Of a stretch of 64,000 nucleotides of DNA, positions 1 to 47,056 are shown piece after piece. Source of the DNA: Chondrilla cf. caribensis. Its lineage: Eukaryota > Porifera > Demospongiae > Chondrillida > Chondrillidae. The position numbers were made by a program, and so were the translations under genes. The notes below the pieces were generated by a model, which saw only the letters and a list, made by a program, of their open reading frames with translations, was not told the DNA's origin and did no database searches. Location: the NCBI GenBank assembly GCA_964020155.1, contig OZ026563.1, forward strand, positions 3,127,440 to 3,191,439, read 5' to 3'. The number at the start of each line of letters is the position of its first letter. Positions within the stretch are counted from its first letter, which is position 1.

Positions 1-4
1 TTAC

Positions 5-318
5 TTACCACCAATGCTTCAGTATGACCCACTTCTGCAGAGGCAGTCGAGATTTGCTGAAAAAAGTACCATCTCTTAATGATATTCGTTTCTGGCAGGC
101 AGTGCAACGCCACCGATATTTATCACTTACATCATTCGTTGATCCAAAACCATGTCCACATTGGCCAATGTTGTTGAGCAGACAGGACAAGCCTTTGGAT
201 CTGGTAGGAGGCCATAGGACTGTAAATATTGGATCAAACCCAAGATTGGTCCGAAGATGATGGGTCCCAATGTGAGCAGAGGCATTGCAGTAAAAATCAA
301 GTGAATCACAATGATCAA
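5..318 (-). pseudogene. Merlin / IS1595-like transposase N-terminal fragment, frameshifted
   Basis: Two overlapping minus-strand frames together give the start of a DDE transposase of the IS1595/Merlin type. One frame (318 to 127) carries a first zinc-ribbon half with the motif CPVC. The other (190 to 5) carries the second half (WRCTAC) followed by the phrase RDGTFFSKSRLPLQKW, which is characteristic of the region just before the catalytic core in these transposases. The two halves lie in different frames, so at least one frameshift has occurred. The catalytic core would lie to the left of the window. Family assignment rests on motif recognition only. Probably inactive. Confidence 0.6.
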
Positions 319-539
319 GACAAGGAAAATTGAGAAAGAATCAAGAACTGCAAAAAAACACTGAAAAACGCTTTAATCGCTCGAAATTGCCGCCCAAATT
401 ACTGAAGTAATTTTATTCCATGTGATTTGTATGTGCTCATTCATTAGATTGTTATTTATTATCAATTCATTAATAAGTGACGCTTACCGAACAAACCAGA
501 TCATGACTCAAAACTGCCTTTTAATCATCGCTCCGTAGT

Positions 540-1448
540 CAGATCTGGTGGATCTGCTCAAATACCTACCTAGCCACGGAATCAACACTGTTGACAATGC
601 ACTCTGACATTCACCACAATCAGGATGGCCCATAACCAAAATATCGTCCAATGGAGCACATGCGACACTCCCTCCTTCCTCAAAATCCACTCTATCCCAT
701 CAGCATACGCATTGAAAATCACCAGAGCAGAAGACAAACCAAATGGTAACTGTTTATCTACATAAACTTTGTCTTCCCAAGACATACTCAAAGGCATACG
801 ATCCTCTGGATGAACCGGAATGATTCTATAAGCGCTAGCCATGTCCACTTTAGCCAACAGAGCTCCTTTACCCAAACGTAACAAAACATGAGCCGCATCA
901 ACTACTGATGAGTACACCATCCCCGTCAAACTCTTGTCAATACCTTCATTGACGCTACAACCCTCCGGGAATGAGAGATCGACAATCAATCGCCACTTGC
1001 CATTGGATTTTGGAATCACCCCAAATCGATTGGTGGTCAATTGAGGCAGCACCTCTCTCGGCCATGGCCCCGATATATTGCCCTTCCTCAACTCCTTTCC
1101 AATATAATCTTGAATCACCTCAGGTTTCTCTGACGCTGACGGCAAATTCTTTCTGGCAGACCGAACCTTCCTCCCATCGAACCCAACCTTCACCCCATTG
1201 GTGATCCCACGCAGCAAACAATCTACCCACACCCTATTTTGATGACCCCGAAGATGCCGACTCCACGCGGACCGTTTTAATGGAGTCTTTATCTCCTGAA
1301 CATATGCTGGTAAATGAGCTCCCTCAAAAGATGATGATCTGCAAACTTGTTGCAAAGCTACAAAATGATCAGCCAAACAGTGCTTGGCAGCCCAACCACG
1401 AGGAATGAACCCAGCTAAAAGAAAAAACCAAGGAACTAGATAAAGCAA
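540..1448 (-). pseudogene. Reverse transcriptase region of a DIRS/Ngaro-like retroelement, frameshifted
   Basis: A 288-residue minus-strand ORF reads as a reverse transcriptase. It contains FGVIPKSNGKWRLIVDLS, the LPFGLSSA block, and a segment with ADGIEWILR, the style seen in DIRS/Ngaro-type retroelements of aquatic invertebrates. The frame is lost at the catalytic box: the residues LDDILVMG lie in another frame (690 to 508). No RNase H or tyrosine recombinase region follows to the left, where a Merlin fragment lies instead, so the element is truncated. It probably belongs with the gag-like ORF at 1899-2689, in the same orientation. The DIRS/Ngaro label is by resemblance; other retroelement groups are possible. 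Confidence 0.65.
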
Positions 1449-1898
1449 TCCCTCGCCAAGCCAACCCCAGCACCCAAACTATACCCCATTAAAGCTATGA
1501 CAGATTATAACATCACAAGTTTGAGAGCACTAAGACGTTTTTGCAACAATATGTGCAAAATCAAATCTCGAAAAGGCGCATTATCAAATGCAAAAAACAA
1601 TTGTCAATGAATGATCGAATGCCATAAATATCAATCACCAAATACAACAATGTAACTAAGATATTAAAATGTGTAGAGCTACCAATATTCACAGATTATT
1701 CACACTGATACAACAAATAAAAAAAAGGAAATACCACTGAAATCAGAGGAATCCCCATAAAGACTACAAGAAATATGCAAAGCTTCACATTATTAAGACA
1801 ACTACAACACCATCCTAATAATATTATAAATATGGAATACAATCAATACTAATAAACAAAGTCTGCTTATAATCCAAACACTCCTCAACTATCTGCAA

Positions 1899-2689
1899 CT
1901 AGCAGCGTTGAGGAAAACCTCTTACAGGCAACTGCTGTGAATGAGATTGCATATTCAAATCACCCCAAGATGAACCACCTGGGACCACATGATTTGCCCG
2001 CCAACCCGACCAACTCGATCCTCCAGACCCAGCTTCAGAACAAGCCTGGAAACGGTGACCAGGACGACCGCAAGCTGCGCACACATGTGGAAATGGGCAG
2101 TAAGGCTTGGAGCATCTCTGCATATTCCATGCATCACACGATAAAAAAGGGCACCTAGCATTCCTGAAGAAGACAAAAACCGCTGCTGCGGCAACGAACT
2201 CCTTTGAGGGCCCAAAGCTAATGCCCACAAATCGTGGTCAATCTGACCCCAATCTCCTTTCTTGGATGCAGCCATCTTCTGACGGAATGTCCTATCATAA
2301 GCCAACCACGCCTTGCCAGGATAATCACGATAGAGATGAATAATTGAAGATTGCAATTGATAGCTGATCAGCTGAGCAGCCAATAATTTATTGACATCGA
2401 TCAAAACACCTGCTAAACCGGAAAAAGCCAACAACCAATCAGGCAACTTATCCACAATGGGTGGCTTCCTTGTTGATTTCCCCCCTTGTTTTGCCAAAAA
2501 TGCTTCACCAATAAATTCTGGGAGCAATTCCCCAAACTCCACAAATTCGCCATTTTTGATTCGCTTCACCAATGAACCTGGAATAGCTGGAAGACCTGCC
2601 CCTGGAACAAATCCCAAGTCATCCGACTCTTTCTTGTTCACATCCACTTGCTCCCCCACAAGTTTATCAACCCCCACAACAATCTCCAA
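1899..2689 (-). pseudogene. Gag-like ORF of the same retroelement with a C/H-rich knuckle
   Basis: A 244-residue ORF (2689 to 1955) begins MEIVVGVDKLVGEQ and has no obvious catalytic motif. Near its end the coding signal moves to another frame (2228 to 1899), where a Cys/His-rich stretch is found (CSKPYCPFPHVCAACGRPGH and onward). Such a C-x-C-x-H-x-C cluster is typical of gag-like proteins of invertebrate YR/DIRS-type elements. Position upstream of the reverse transcriptase on the same strand fits a gag-pol order. The frame change and the roughly 450-bp gap before the RT region point to decay. No long terminal repeats were recognised. Confidence 0.5.
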
Positions 2690-2699
2690 ACAGGGGGCA

Positions 2700-3435
2700 C
2701 ACTGAAGACATGAGCATCACTAACACTAACATGGTAAAATGTGAATTGTGCTGTTATATCTAGGGTACAACAAAATGTAGTACAGTATGTACTAACGTAT
2801 GAGACTCACTATGATATATTAATACTATACATTCCCTAATTTTTCAGCAGAGCAAATTTCAGCTCCAAGTCAGCAATAGGGAAACAATGGTAGGAACCAG
2901 ACACATGATGGAAAATTAGGTAACCAAAAATGGCAAAGTTCTCTTTTTAACGATAGTGGTTCCTGTTAAAGGGTATCATGCGTACATGGACCAGTGGGAA
3001 GCCGAAATCGACAATGCACTCTTCTTCAAATGAGAATTAGGTGAATATGACATATTTGAGGGTGTAAGAGTCTGTATTTATTGTTTTATAGCCAGTATTG
3101 CCGCGTAGATAATGCTTTCGCTGTTGATTGGCACTGCCTCTGCAACACGATAAACATAGCAAAGCGACAAAAGAATGAAGAGAGAGGCGTATGGCACATT
3201 TAAGAGACAAAACGTGTTCAATCCTTGCAGCTAATGAAAAATTACAGTCAAGACTAAGAATTAGGGAATGCTATATTTTGTCGAAAATTAGACTATTACT
3301 AGACCCTATTTGGGTGGATGCCAAAAAATAAGGGTGCCAAAAATCAGGGAATATACTACTATTAATACTACTATTACTACTAGTAATAATTCTTAATTTT
3401 ACTTACATATTAAATGTGGAATATTATTTCTGCAG
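2700..3435. other. Gene-free stretch upstream of the Ig/FN3 receptor
   Basis: AT-rich with no ORF of coding character. The signal-peptide exon expected before the receptor exon at 3436 was looked for here, as a short ATG-led hydrophobic exon with a phase-1 GT donor, and was not found. Confidence 0.5.
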
Positions 3436-6400
3436 GTGGCCCCTCTCTGTCCAATAGGAATCCAAACTTTACTCCAACTGCTTATTTTACATTGCCAAAG
3501 AATTCTTTTGTGACCGATAGAAACATTACTGGAAGATTATCAACTTCAAATGTCGATGCTCATGTTCAATGTGTACATTCTTCTAGTAATACGTCCTGGT
3601 CTCTAGATACTGCACCACTGTCATCATCTTCAACTGATAATGTATTTCAGTCCATTGACACCGCTGGTAGCCACTTAGTGATATCAGACCTGGCACAATA
3701 CAGCAATGATGAGTACCAATGCGTGTTGGATAATGGAGAAGTAACATACATTGGGATGTTTTTAAACAATGGAAGTGAGTCTTCTATATACACATATCTT
3801 TTTGTAGTCTGTTTGTATATATTATGTCATCCATTGTATTATACGTATGGTACGTATGTGTACCTATATCATATTACTGGTTGTTTGATTCTGTTAATAG
3901 ATTGGATCGTGTTGCTCCTTTGTGTTGTACAAGTATTTGTTAAGACTGCCATGAGTTAAGATGTTTTAGTAATATATTTCTCCCTTGATAAAGCCATGCA
4001 TACATTGAAGGGTGTCAGTGTACATTATACTATTTACTGCACTGTGAATTGACCACAAAGTGCATGAGTAACTTTGAACGTGTAATGGCATTCTTCGTAC
4101 TGTCGTATAATTGTTTTCAAAAACAATTTGCTCCTCCTTCATCCTTGTGTAGCTCTCTCTAGTCTGTCTTCTCCCTCAAACCTTCAAACTAGCAGCATCA
4201 CTGCCACAAGTATGGTGGTTTCCTGGGACAGTGTTAGTGGTGCTAGTGGATACTATGTGGGCTATGATAGACAGGGGTTTGGTATCGGCACTAGCACCCC
4301 ATCCTTGTTTGAAAGAGTTACAGGAGGAACTACAGAGACATTGAGTGGATTGTCACCAGGTTCCCAGTACGAGGTTACTGTGTGGTCTACAAATGGTGCT
4401 GGAGTCAGTGAAGGAAATGCTACAATTTCAAGTACCACTCTTGAACAAGGTGAGTAGTGTACTTTGGTTTGGAGTTATTTGATGTGGTAGCTCTACATAT
4501 GTACTTACTGACATTTGCTTCACACTGTTCAACCTACAGCTCCCTCAGAGCCTCGTTCTTTCATGATGATCTCGTCAACTTCCACCTCTATTGTTTTTAA
4601 CTGGATTCCTCCAAAATTCCCCAATGGTGTAATCCATTACATCATTGAGTACAGCAATAGTAGCATGTTCACTTCGCCATCCTCTGTCAACACTAGTACT
4701 AGTAGCAACCACTATACACTGGACACCACTGTACTTGAATTTGGAGGTGTAACCAACTACTTCAGGGTTGTGGCGGTGAACTCAGCCGGAAGTAATGAGA
4801 GTGTCACAACAGTCAGTGCATGCTATGATACCAGTAAGATTATTAGAGGATGTGTTCACACAATAACTATTGTACATTTTATTGTTTGTCCCTTCTCAAG
4901 GACCTGATCCTCCTTCTGGATTGAATGGCGTTCCATTAAATTTTCCCTTTATACCATCTTCTCTGTATCTGTCCTAGAGTATTCCTGATGATAGAGTGTG
5001 TAATGGCAGTGGAATCAGTAATTACACAGTAATGTACAGGAAAAAGAGTAATACTGGTGGTGTTTACATGAACATGTCAACCACTGTGGATAACACTGTT
5101 CTGACTAATTTGGAGTCATCCACTCTCTATGAAGTTCAGGTGGTTGCTGTTAATAAAATTGGAGCAAGTTCAACTTCCAATTCAGTTGATGTGATTAGTT
5201 CAAATGGACGTGAGTAGACTCTATAGTGTTTTGTGGATATTTGTTGTGTGAACAATGTACATATGTACTCTTTTTGTGATTGGTTCAACATCACTCGTAC
5301 AAAATGTTAGAGAATTTTTTTATTTGTTGTTGGTGTTGTCTGAATAGCCCCTGGTCCTCCCGAAAACTTGACGATAACATCCACAACAAGTACAAGTATT
5401 GCAATAATGTGGACTCCACCAGCTAACAATGGTGGATCAGCTGTGACCAGCTACAGTGTGATGGTCTCTGGAGGAACAACCAATACTACTACTACTACAA
5501 TGACATCAACAACTATTAGTGGACTGACTGAAAACACAATGTACACCATATCGGTATCAGCTGTGAATTCAGCTGGTCCTGGTTTATCAGCTGAAGTGAC
5601 TGAAACAACATTTTTGAGTGGTAAATCTATCTAGTTTTCATTTAGTTGTGTACAAAGATTACATCAAATAGTAGATTGCATATCACTACTTCCTTGACAT
5701 GACACCATACACACGTGCTCACCTTTTGTATTGCATTGTTCTATGTATTTATTCCATGTAGCTCCATCCAGTATCATGGTTACACCTCAAGCCAGGAATG
5801 CCACTATAACATGGACCTCTGCTGGCAGCTCATTCTCTGTAACATACAGAGTGAGAGGAGGGACATCAAGTACTACAGTCAATGTTTCCGATACAACTAC
5901 AACACTAACTGGACTGTCCCCAGTGACCTCTTATGATGTGGAGATCAGAGGAATTGACTCTAAGGGTAGACTAGGAGAAGTAGGAACTACCATGTTCACC
6001 ACTTTACCAGCTGGTTAGTGTGTGTGATTAACAGTACTTATGTACTTTTTACTAATTTCGCTAGCTATCTTCATTACTACTCCTAGTCTACTCGGTTTTT
6101 AGTGGGTGTAATCATTTCATCTAATCTTAAATCATAAATGATCATATATATGTAAGCAGGCTGAATTCCACTTAGCATTCGTAATAGTACTTATGTACAT
6201 AATAATTATTATTGTTATTTAGTAGATGATGATATACATGCGCCTTTACATACTGTGTTGTGTTCCCAACATCACTTTTCAGCACCTGATGCTCCTAAAG
6301 ACTTGACAATAACATCCACAACAAGTACAAGTATTGCAATAATGTGGAGTCCACCAGCTAACCATGGTGGAGCAGCTGTGACCAGCTACATTGTGATGGT

Positions 6401-9400
6401 CTCTGGGGGAACAACCAGTACCACTACTACTACAATGACGTCAACAACTATTAGTGGACTGACTGAAAACACAATATACACCATATCGGTATCAGCAGTG
6501 AATTCTGCTGGTCCTGGTTCATCAGTTGGAGTGACTCAAACAACATTGTTGAGTGGTGAGTGTGTAATAGTGTATTGCTGAACTGGTTGAGTGGTAAGAG
6601 TATAATTTATTACTGAACTGTCTCAAATGTGTAGAATAACAAAATAATTAGTAACATGATATTTACTCAAAATTAATGGACTTTGCATCTCAAATTGTAG
6701 CTGCCCTGGAATAGTACCTGATTGTTACATCAGGTACTATTCCAGGGCAGCTACTAACCATCATTAGGATGAATTAAATGTCCCCAAAATAAAGTGTCAC
6801 ATGCAAATATATCCCAGGATATACGTTCACTCCTAGGATGAACTGTCACAAAGGAACGAAATTGTAACAATTATCAAAGAAGTAAAAGTAGAAAAGTAAA
6901 AATGCTCCCGCACAAACATCATTAACTTCATTACTGTATATACACATAATATGCGGACAGCCTTGAAATAAACATACATGAAGTTATTACTATTCATTGA
7001 TGACTGATCATGTAGTACCAAAGACAATGAGCTCTGATGCTACATTGAATGTCAGAAAAGTTGAAAGGAGTACCAACAGAGGAGTGCACAGCAAGTGATG
7101 TCTGTTAGAACAAATTCAGAAACTGCTTCCTTGAATATAGAAACATGTGACATCACAGAATGCAGGATCCAAATCAATTGTATTGTAAAATATTTTACTG
7201 AACATTACGAATACTGTTCCTGCTATCTACCTATTATGACCATCCCTATTTCTTCCCTTCACATTGTTGTGGAGTAATTATCATTTTCACATTGTTGTGG
7301 AGTCATTATCATTTTTCATAGTTTGAAGATTTTTATTCTACTATATTTGTTGTCAGATATATATTAAGTATATAGTACTTCATATTGAATCTGGATGCAT
7401 TGTAAACACATTAAGTGTAGAACAGTTACTGTATGAGATTGTTACTGAATGAGATGACAATAAAAGTAAAATCCCTACAATTAGACATAACTTAAGCATT
7501 GATAACGTTGATCATTATTCCAGTAATGTACAGTACTCATATCTCAGCAAATGATTTTCACAGTGATCCTTAACGTGTACATTACAAAACCGTGATATGA
7601 ACCTTTTCGTGTACAATACAATTGTTACATCAGTATCAATTTTTCAAATTCAATATATCCATCAGATTTTTGAAATTTGGATTAAACAGAAATATGCATT
7701 ATGTGGCATTGATCTGAAGTACTGTATAGTTATATATTCTTCCTGCAGCACCGTTTAACATTGAGATCTCAGCTCAATCCTGGAATGCCACAATGACATG
7801 GAACGGAGCAGGAGACTACTTCACCATCACATACAGGGTAGAAGGACAGTCTACGGAAAAATCACTGAATGCTACCACTAACTCCATAGTGCTGTCGGAC
7901 CTAACTCCATTGACTTCATATGTTATTCGAATCAGTGGAGCCACTAGAGAGGGAAGAATAGGAGAAAGACGCATAGAAGTGTTCACTACTGATGGTCCAG
8001 GTAAGTGGGATTATAACACACCACTGTTATCACCTGTAAACATCCACCCAACAGGTATTTGGCTATCAGTCTGTATTATAGTAACACTGCCATCAGGTGG
8101 CAAACAGCAGACGTTTTACTTTGTTTTATTCTATTACTAAGTACCACAAGTACAAAACATACGTACATATTATAATTATATGTACGTATATGGCATGGTA
8201 TGAACGGTCTATTAATGCAAGTAAGGGTACTTGGCATATTTGTACATTGATACATATTGTATTTATATAATATAGGTGGAAAACGGTTGCAAACATAAAA
8301 TGTAATTATGTAATGTGAATTCTATATACATGTATTAGGCCTGTACAGTATTCACTGTATCTGTGTATCATGTTCAAGGGCCCAGAGTGGCAGATATACC
8401 TACTACATTCATGTTATATTATAACATATACACACAATTGTGCTTGTCAATTTAAAGTATACACTCTAACTTTAAGTTCACTTGGTACGTAGGTATTAAT
8501 CTGTATTATGTATTCTTTGTAGCTCCTTTACCATTAGTGGTATTTCATGTGGTCATTGAATCTGTTACCTCAATCACGGTCTCCTGGGACCCACCACCAA
8601 ACAGCTATGTATCCTACTACTCCATTACCATCACCGGAGGTGGACAAATTCACACAATGAACACTACAAGTACCTCTGTACAGTGGAGCCAGCTACAGAC
8701 CAACGTTCATTACAATGTATCTATATCAGCAGTCAACCCAAAAGGAGCTTCAACTGTGACTGTCCAAGTGACCTCACTGTTGGAAGGTAAGGAATGCATG
8801 GTTGTGCGCCTGACAGCTACTAACTCATTAGCTGTACATATACTGTACAAACAGTACATGCAGTATACATGCATGCAGAGTAAGCGATAAAGTATCAAGA
8901 TAAGCACATTCATATACCGTATCTTGATACTTTGTACTGTATGCATTTGAGTACATTATGTAGTCTACCCTACATGTTCTAAGGAGGACATATACAATAC
9001 TTACAACAATGTACAGCATGTATTCAGAATGATAAATTTCCATTGTTATAACTATGGTTGACAAACAGAAGGACTTAGTATTCACTCCTGGGTGCTTGTT
9101 CAATTTCTACTACCACGAATGTGTTTGTTTATCTGCCACAGCACTTGATTTGACAAACAAATTATCCACCACTATATCCCAATGTAATTATATTATTATT
9201 CAAACGCTAATTATTGTCTAGGTAATCTGCCAGACTCGTTCATATACCATAAATTTGAAAATAAATTGCAGCAGATTAACGAGAGTTTACTGATAAGTAC
9301 ATATGTTCCCCTAAATCCTGATTTACCACAAACTCTCCCCGAGTCAACACTCTGTCACATGACTCAGCACGGCACTGTGTGATTTCCCTCGACCTTCATT

Positions 9401-10024
9401 ATGTATAAAGTAATGACTACCACACTTGTAATCAGCTGACTTGCCCAATTGAAGAAACACACCCGGATGAAGGATAATTTGGGACTGACTCAATGTCACT
9501 TGTAATATAAAGATAATCAGGTTGTAGTTCCTTGTACGTTTTTGTTTATCACAGTATTTGTCAAGGCAAATGACATACGTTTTATGTACCTTATAACCTT
9601 ATTTCCAGAGTCTTCATCAGATTCTACTGCTCAGAATGCCAACTCTCCTGGTGTCACAATTGGTGTGGCCATTGGTTGTATTGCAGCTACCCTGGTTATC
9701 ACTCTTGGAATTGTGGGATTAATTTTCATTCTTTGCAAGAAGCGAAAATCAAATGAGACGTTCAGCACTGAAAGGTATGCGCACACATACTTTATACTTT
9801 CTACTGTCCACTCTGTAACATTATGACAAATTCACATACAAATGTTCTGTTGGAACCTAGCTGTTTTAACAGCTACGTCATGCATAATATTGTGTCAACA
9901 GGGAGTTAAGACATTCTTGTTTTATTACAGGAAAGATACATCAGTAGTGTATGAATCACCAGGTGATTATGAAGAATTTGTTAAGGTTCAAGATAATCCA
10001 TCCTATGAAAAAGTTTACCTGTGA
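3436..10024 (+). CDS. Single-pass Ig/FN3 receptor with short NPxY tail (paralogue of the RPTP ectodomain)
   Basis: Exons by splice motif and frame: 3436-3774 (Ig-like), FN3 exons 4153-4449, 4540-4833, 4901-5209, 5348-5620, 5762-6013, 6283-6555, 7749-8000 and 8523-8786, membrane exon 9609-9774, tail exon 9931-10024. Extracellular exons start and end in phase 1. The membrane exon has a hydrophobic run (VAIGCIAATLVITLGIVGLI) followed by CKKRK. The tail is about 45 residues, with no phosphatase or kinase domain, but has YESPGDYEEF and DNPSYEKVYL, that is four tyrosines and one NPxY. Every exon up to 7749-8000 has a close counterpart in the RPTP at 14598-47056. No signal-peptide exon was found. 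The 4901-5209 exon contains an in-frame TAG (4975-4977), so the gene is either a pseudogene, makes a truncated product, or skips that exon, which would keep the frame. Role unknown; adhesion or recognition with tyrosine-based adaptor docking is inference. Confidence 0.7.
4901..5209 (+). pseudogene. FN3 exon with in-frame stop codon
   Basis: Aligned by eye to its paralogue at 29516-29809, this exon has TAG where the paralogue has TGG (the first conserved FN3 tryptophan). The acceptor reads CTCAAG instead of CTCCAG, and a short replaced or inserted segment precedes the stop. Length is still a multiple of three and both ends are phase 1, so skipping would leave the reading frame intact. Confidence 0.65.
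6698..6753. repeat. Perfect inverted repeat, 25-bp arms
   Basis: Arms 6698-6722 and 6729-6753 are exact reverse complements around a 6-base loop. The sequence sits in the intron after an A-type FN3 exon. The left arm has single-copy relatives in the paralogous RPTP introns near 30290-30345 and 33215-33260, so the hairpin arose in this copy only. Confidence 0.85.
6999..7075 (+). repeat. Intron block shared with two RPTP introns
   Basis: The text around TGAGCTCTGATGCTACATT is found here, at 31355-31445 and at 33800-33912, each after an A-type FN3 exon. The three copies record duplication of exon-plus-intron units. Confidence 0.8.
8888..8934. repeat. Short inverted repeat in an intron
   Basis: AAAGTATCAAGATA (from about 8889) is matched by TATCTTGATACTTT (ending about 8934), giving a possible hairpin of about 14 bp in the intron after the last FN3 exon of the short-tail receptor. 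Confidence 0.7.
9219..9295. mobile_element. Partial copy of the GTGAAT-type MITE
   Basis: Only the right half is present, ending in GCAGATTAACGAGAGTTTAC. It matches the right halves of the fuller copies at 10985-11170, 40269-40445 and 50345-50521. Confidence 0.6.
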
Positions 10025-10570
10025 CGTACAACAAAGATGAACGTGTATGTATGAGAGTGTGCATGTGCTTGATAGCTTCGATCATTGACAACTGTTTAAT
10101 AGGCATATTTATGAAATATACTTTGTAACAATCATTATTATGCATGGTGTATTGTACATTAATATTGGAATTAAGACAAAATTAACTGTACTGGGCAAGG
10201 CTGACCTTATAATACAGCACATCATGTCCATTTCATGGTCAACACAGAACATAATATACCATGCAATATATAGTACTATTTGTGTACTTTCAATTTATTA
10301 AGTGCTTTACGTATGTGCATGTACTAAACCTCAATGGTTATAATATGTATGCCTCATGCAAGCTAATGGTCTCAATATTACAAATTATGCTTCATGAGCA
10401 TAGTAAAACAAAGATGAATATGTATGTGAGAGAGGGTACACGTGGTTGATACCTTTGATCATTTTATAACTGTTTAATAAACATAATATGGAATATGCTT
10501 CGTAACATCATTAGTGTGGTGCATTGTAGTTCGGTCTCATTTGATGTATTTATTATTAATATTAATATTG
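10025..10570 (+). other. 3' flank of the Ig/FN3 receptor with a local duplication and a polyA signal
   Basis: A block of about 150 bp after the stop (10030-10190) is repeated, diverged, at about 10410-10590. Shared text includes GATCATT, CTGTTTAATA and AAGACAAAATTAACTGTAC. The second copy has a canonical AATAAA at 10476-10481, where the first copy reads AATAGG. The second copy may therefore provide the real polyadenylation site. Confidence 0.55.
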
Positions 10571-10984
10571 GATTAAAGACAAAATTAACTGTACACGGAC
10601 GTAGAAGATTCCCCCACATGAAGAAGATGATGGAGCACTATATTGATTTCCCAACCTTGAATGATGAAGCTAGAGTTGTATTGATTCTGACGGCTGCATG
10701 TCAAAGTCCAGCAATTATGAAGAAGATCTATACTATGTGGACTGACAGATTTTGTTCCCGATCATGTTTTTTGCCTACGTATAGTTTTTGTCTGTCTATA
10801 AGTGCTTCATTGGACAATATATCCTAGTGTCTGTAATGTTGACATGTTGCACTATAATAATAATAATCTATCTATATACGTATTCCTCATGCAAGCTAAT
10901 GGTCTCAACATTACAAATTATACCTCGTGAGCTTGAGTACAAGAGCTCCATTATATAATGCTTCATATTCACACCTCTCCAATG

Positions 10985-11170
10985 TACAGTGAATTCTAGT
11001 TAATCCGCTACTGCTTTATCTGCCAACCCTTTCAATCCGTCACAATTTCCCAGTGCCAATATATTGTACAGGTACCAATGAATATCCAGTTTCAATCTGC
11101 CAAACGTGTTAATTCACCATATTATATGCTTTGAAAATAAATTGCAGCAGATTAACGAGTATTCACTATA
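10985..11170. mobile_element. GTGAAT-type MITE (non-autonomous short transposon)
   Basis: Starts ACAGTGAATTCTAGTTAATC and ends GATTAACGAGTATTCACT, an imperfect terminal inverted repeat of about 22 bp. Related copies lie at 9219-9295 (partial), 40269-40445, 50345-50521 and 53602-53680 (partial, reversed). No coding capacity. Confidence 0.75.
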
Positions 11171-11536
11171 CATACTATATACATTGTGAGAGGTGTTGAT
11201 GTCATGATCAGTCAATACAATGTCATAAGTATGTATCCATGCATAAAGCACATTAAAGCAGCTATAATATATACCTGCAGGACATGTACAGTCATATGCA
11301 TAATCACAATGTCATGCATAATATTATATAAGTACCTTTAATTTTGTGCACATAATATTATGTATAACAATAGCACTGCATGTATAGTAATATTGATACT
11401 TTACATACTGTATATATATGCAGTGGCCTTTAATTATGTTACAGTTCTACATTCGTACAACAATAGCTGTTGGTGTCCATAGTCCATTCAAGCATAGAGA
11501 GAACAATAGGAATTTTATATTATGATTTGTCTAATA

Positions 11537-14288
<2,752 letters not shown>

Positions 14289-14597
14289 AACAATCTTTCG
14301 CAGGATCCACTGTTGTGATCAAGAAAGATCCAGATATCGGTTCGTATTCACATTCTTGACTCCATTTTTTAAGGACATAATAACGTACGTAGTTCAGTCT
14401 ACCCAATAATACGCATTATGACGATTTGACGGCCAGGTCGGACCAACAATCTCGTGACCGTAATCGTTGACTCGTAACCACTCCTCCTGTGTGTCCTTGA
14501 TCCTCCTCTTCCGGTAGTGGTGTATTCCTGACTCCACCGATCTAGAGGAACGTTTGGTGTGCCGTAGAACCTACTTCGGTGACTTGCAAGCCAGACT
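14289..14597. promoter_or_regulatory. Shared upstream region between COQ2 (-) and the RPTP signal exon (+)
   Basis: The two start codons are 309 bp apart and diverge. The stretch from about 14410 is richer in G and C than its surroundings and has several CG dinucleotides, as in many divergent promoters. No TATA box is evident. Promoter function is inference from position. Confidence 0.45.

Positions 14598-47056
<32,459 letters not shown>

Noticed and set aside
3414..3435. ATG at 3414 as the start of the Ig/FN3 receptor
   Set aside because: It lies before a clear acceptor (TTCTGCAG at 3428-3435). The paralogous exon at 27284 starts at the same place after its own acceptor.
10495..10827. 110-residue plus-strand ORF
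   Set aside because: It overlaps the duplicated 3' flank and has no recognisable domain or splice support.
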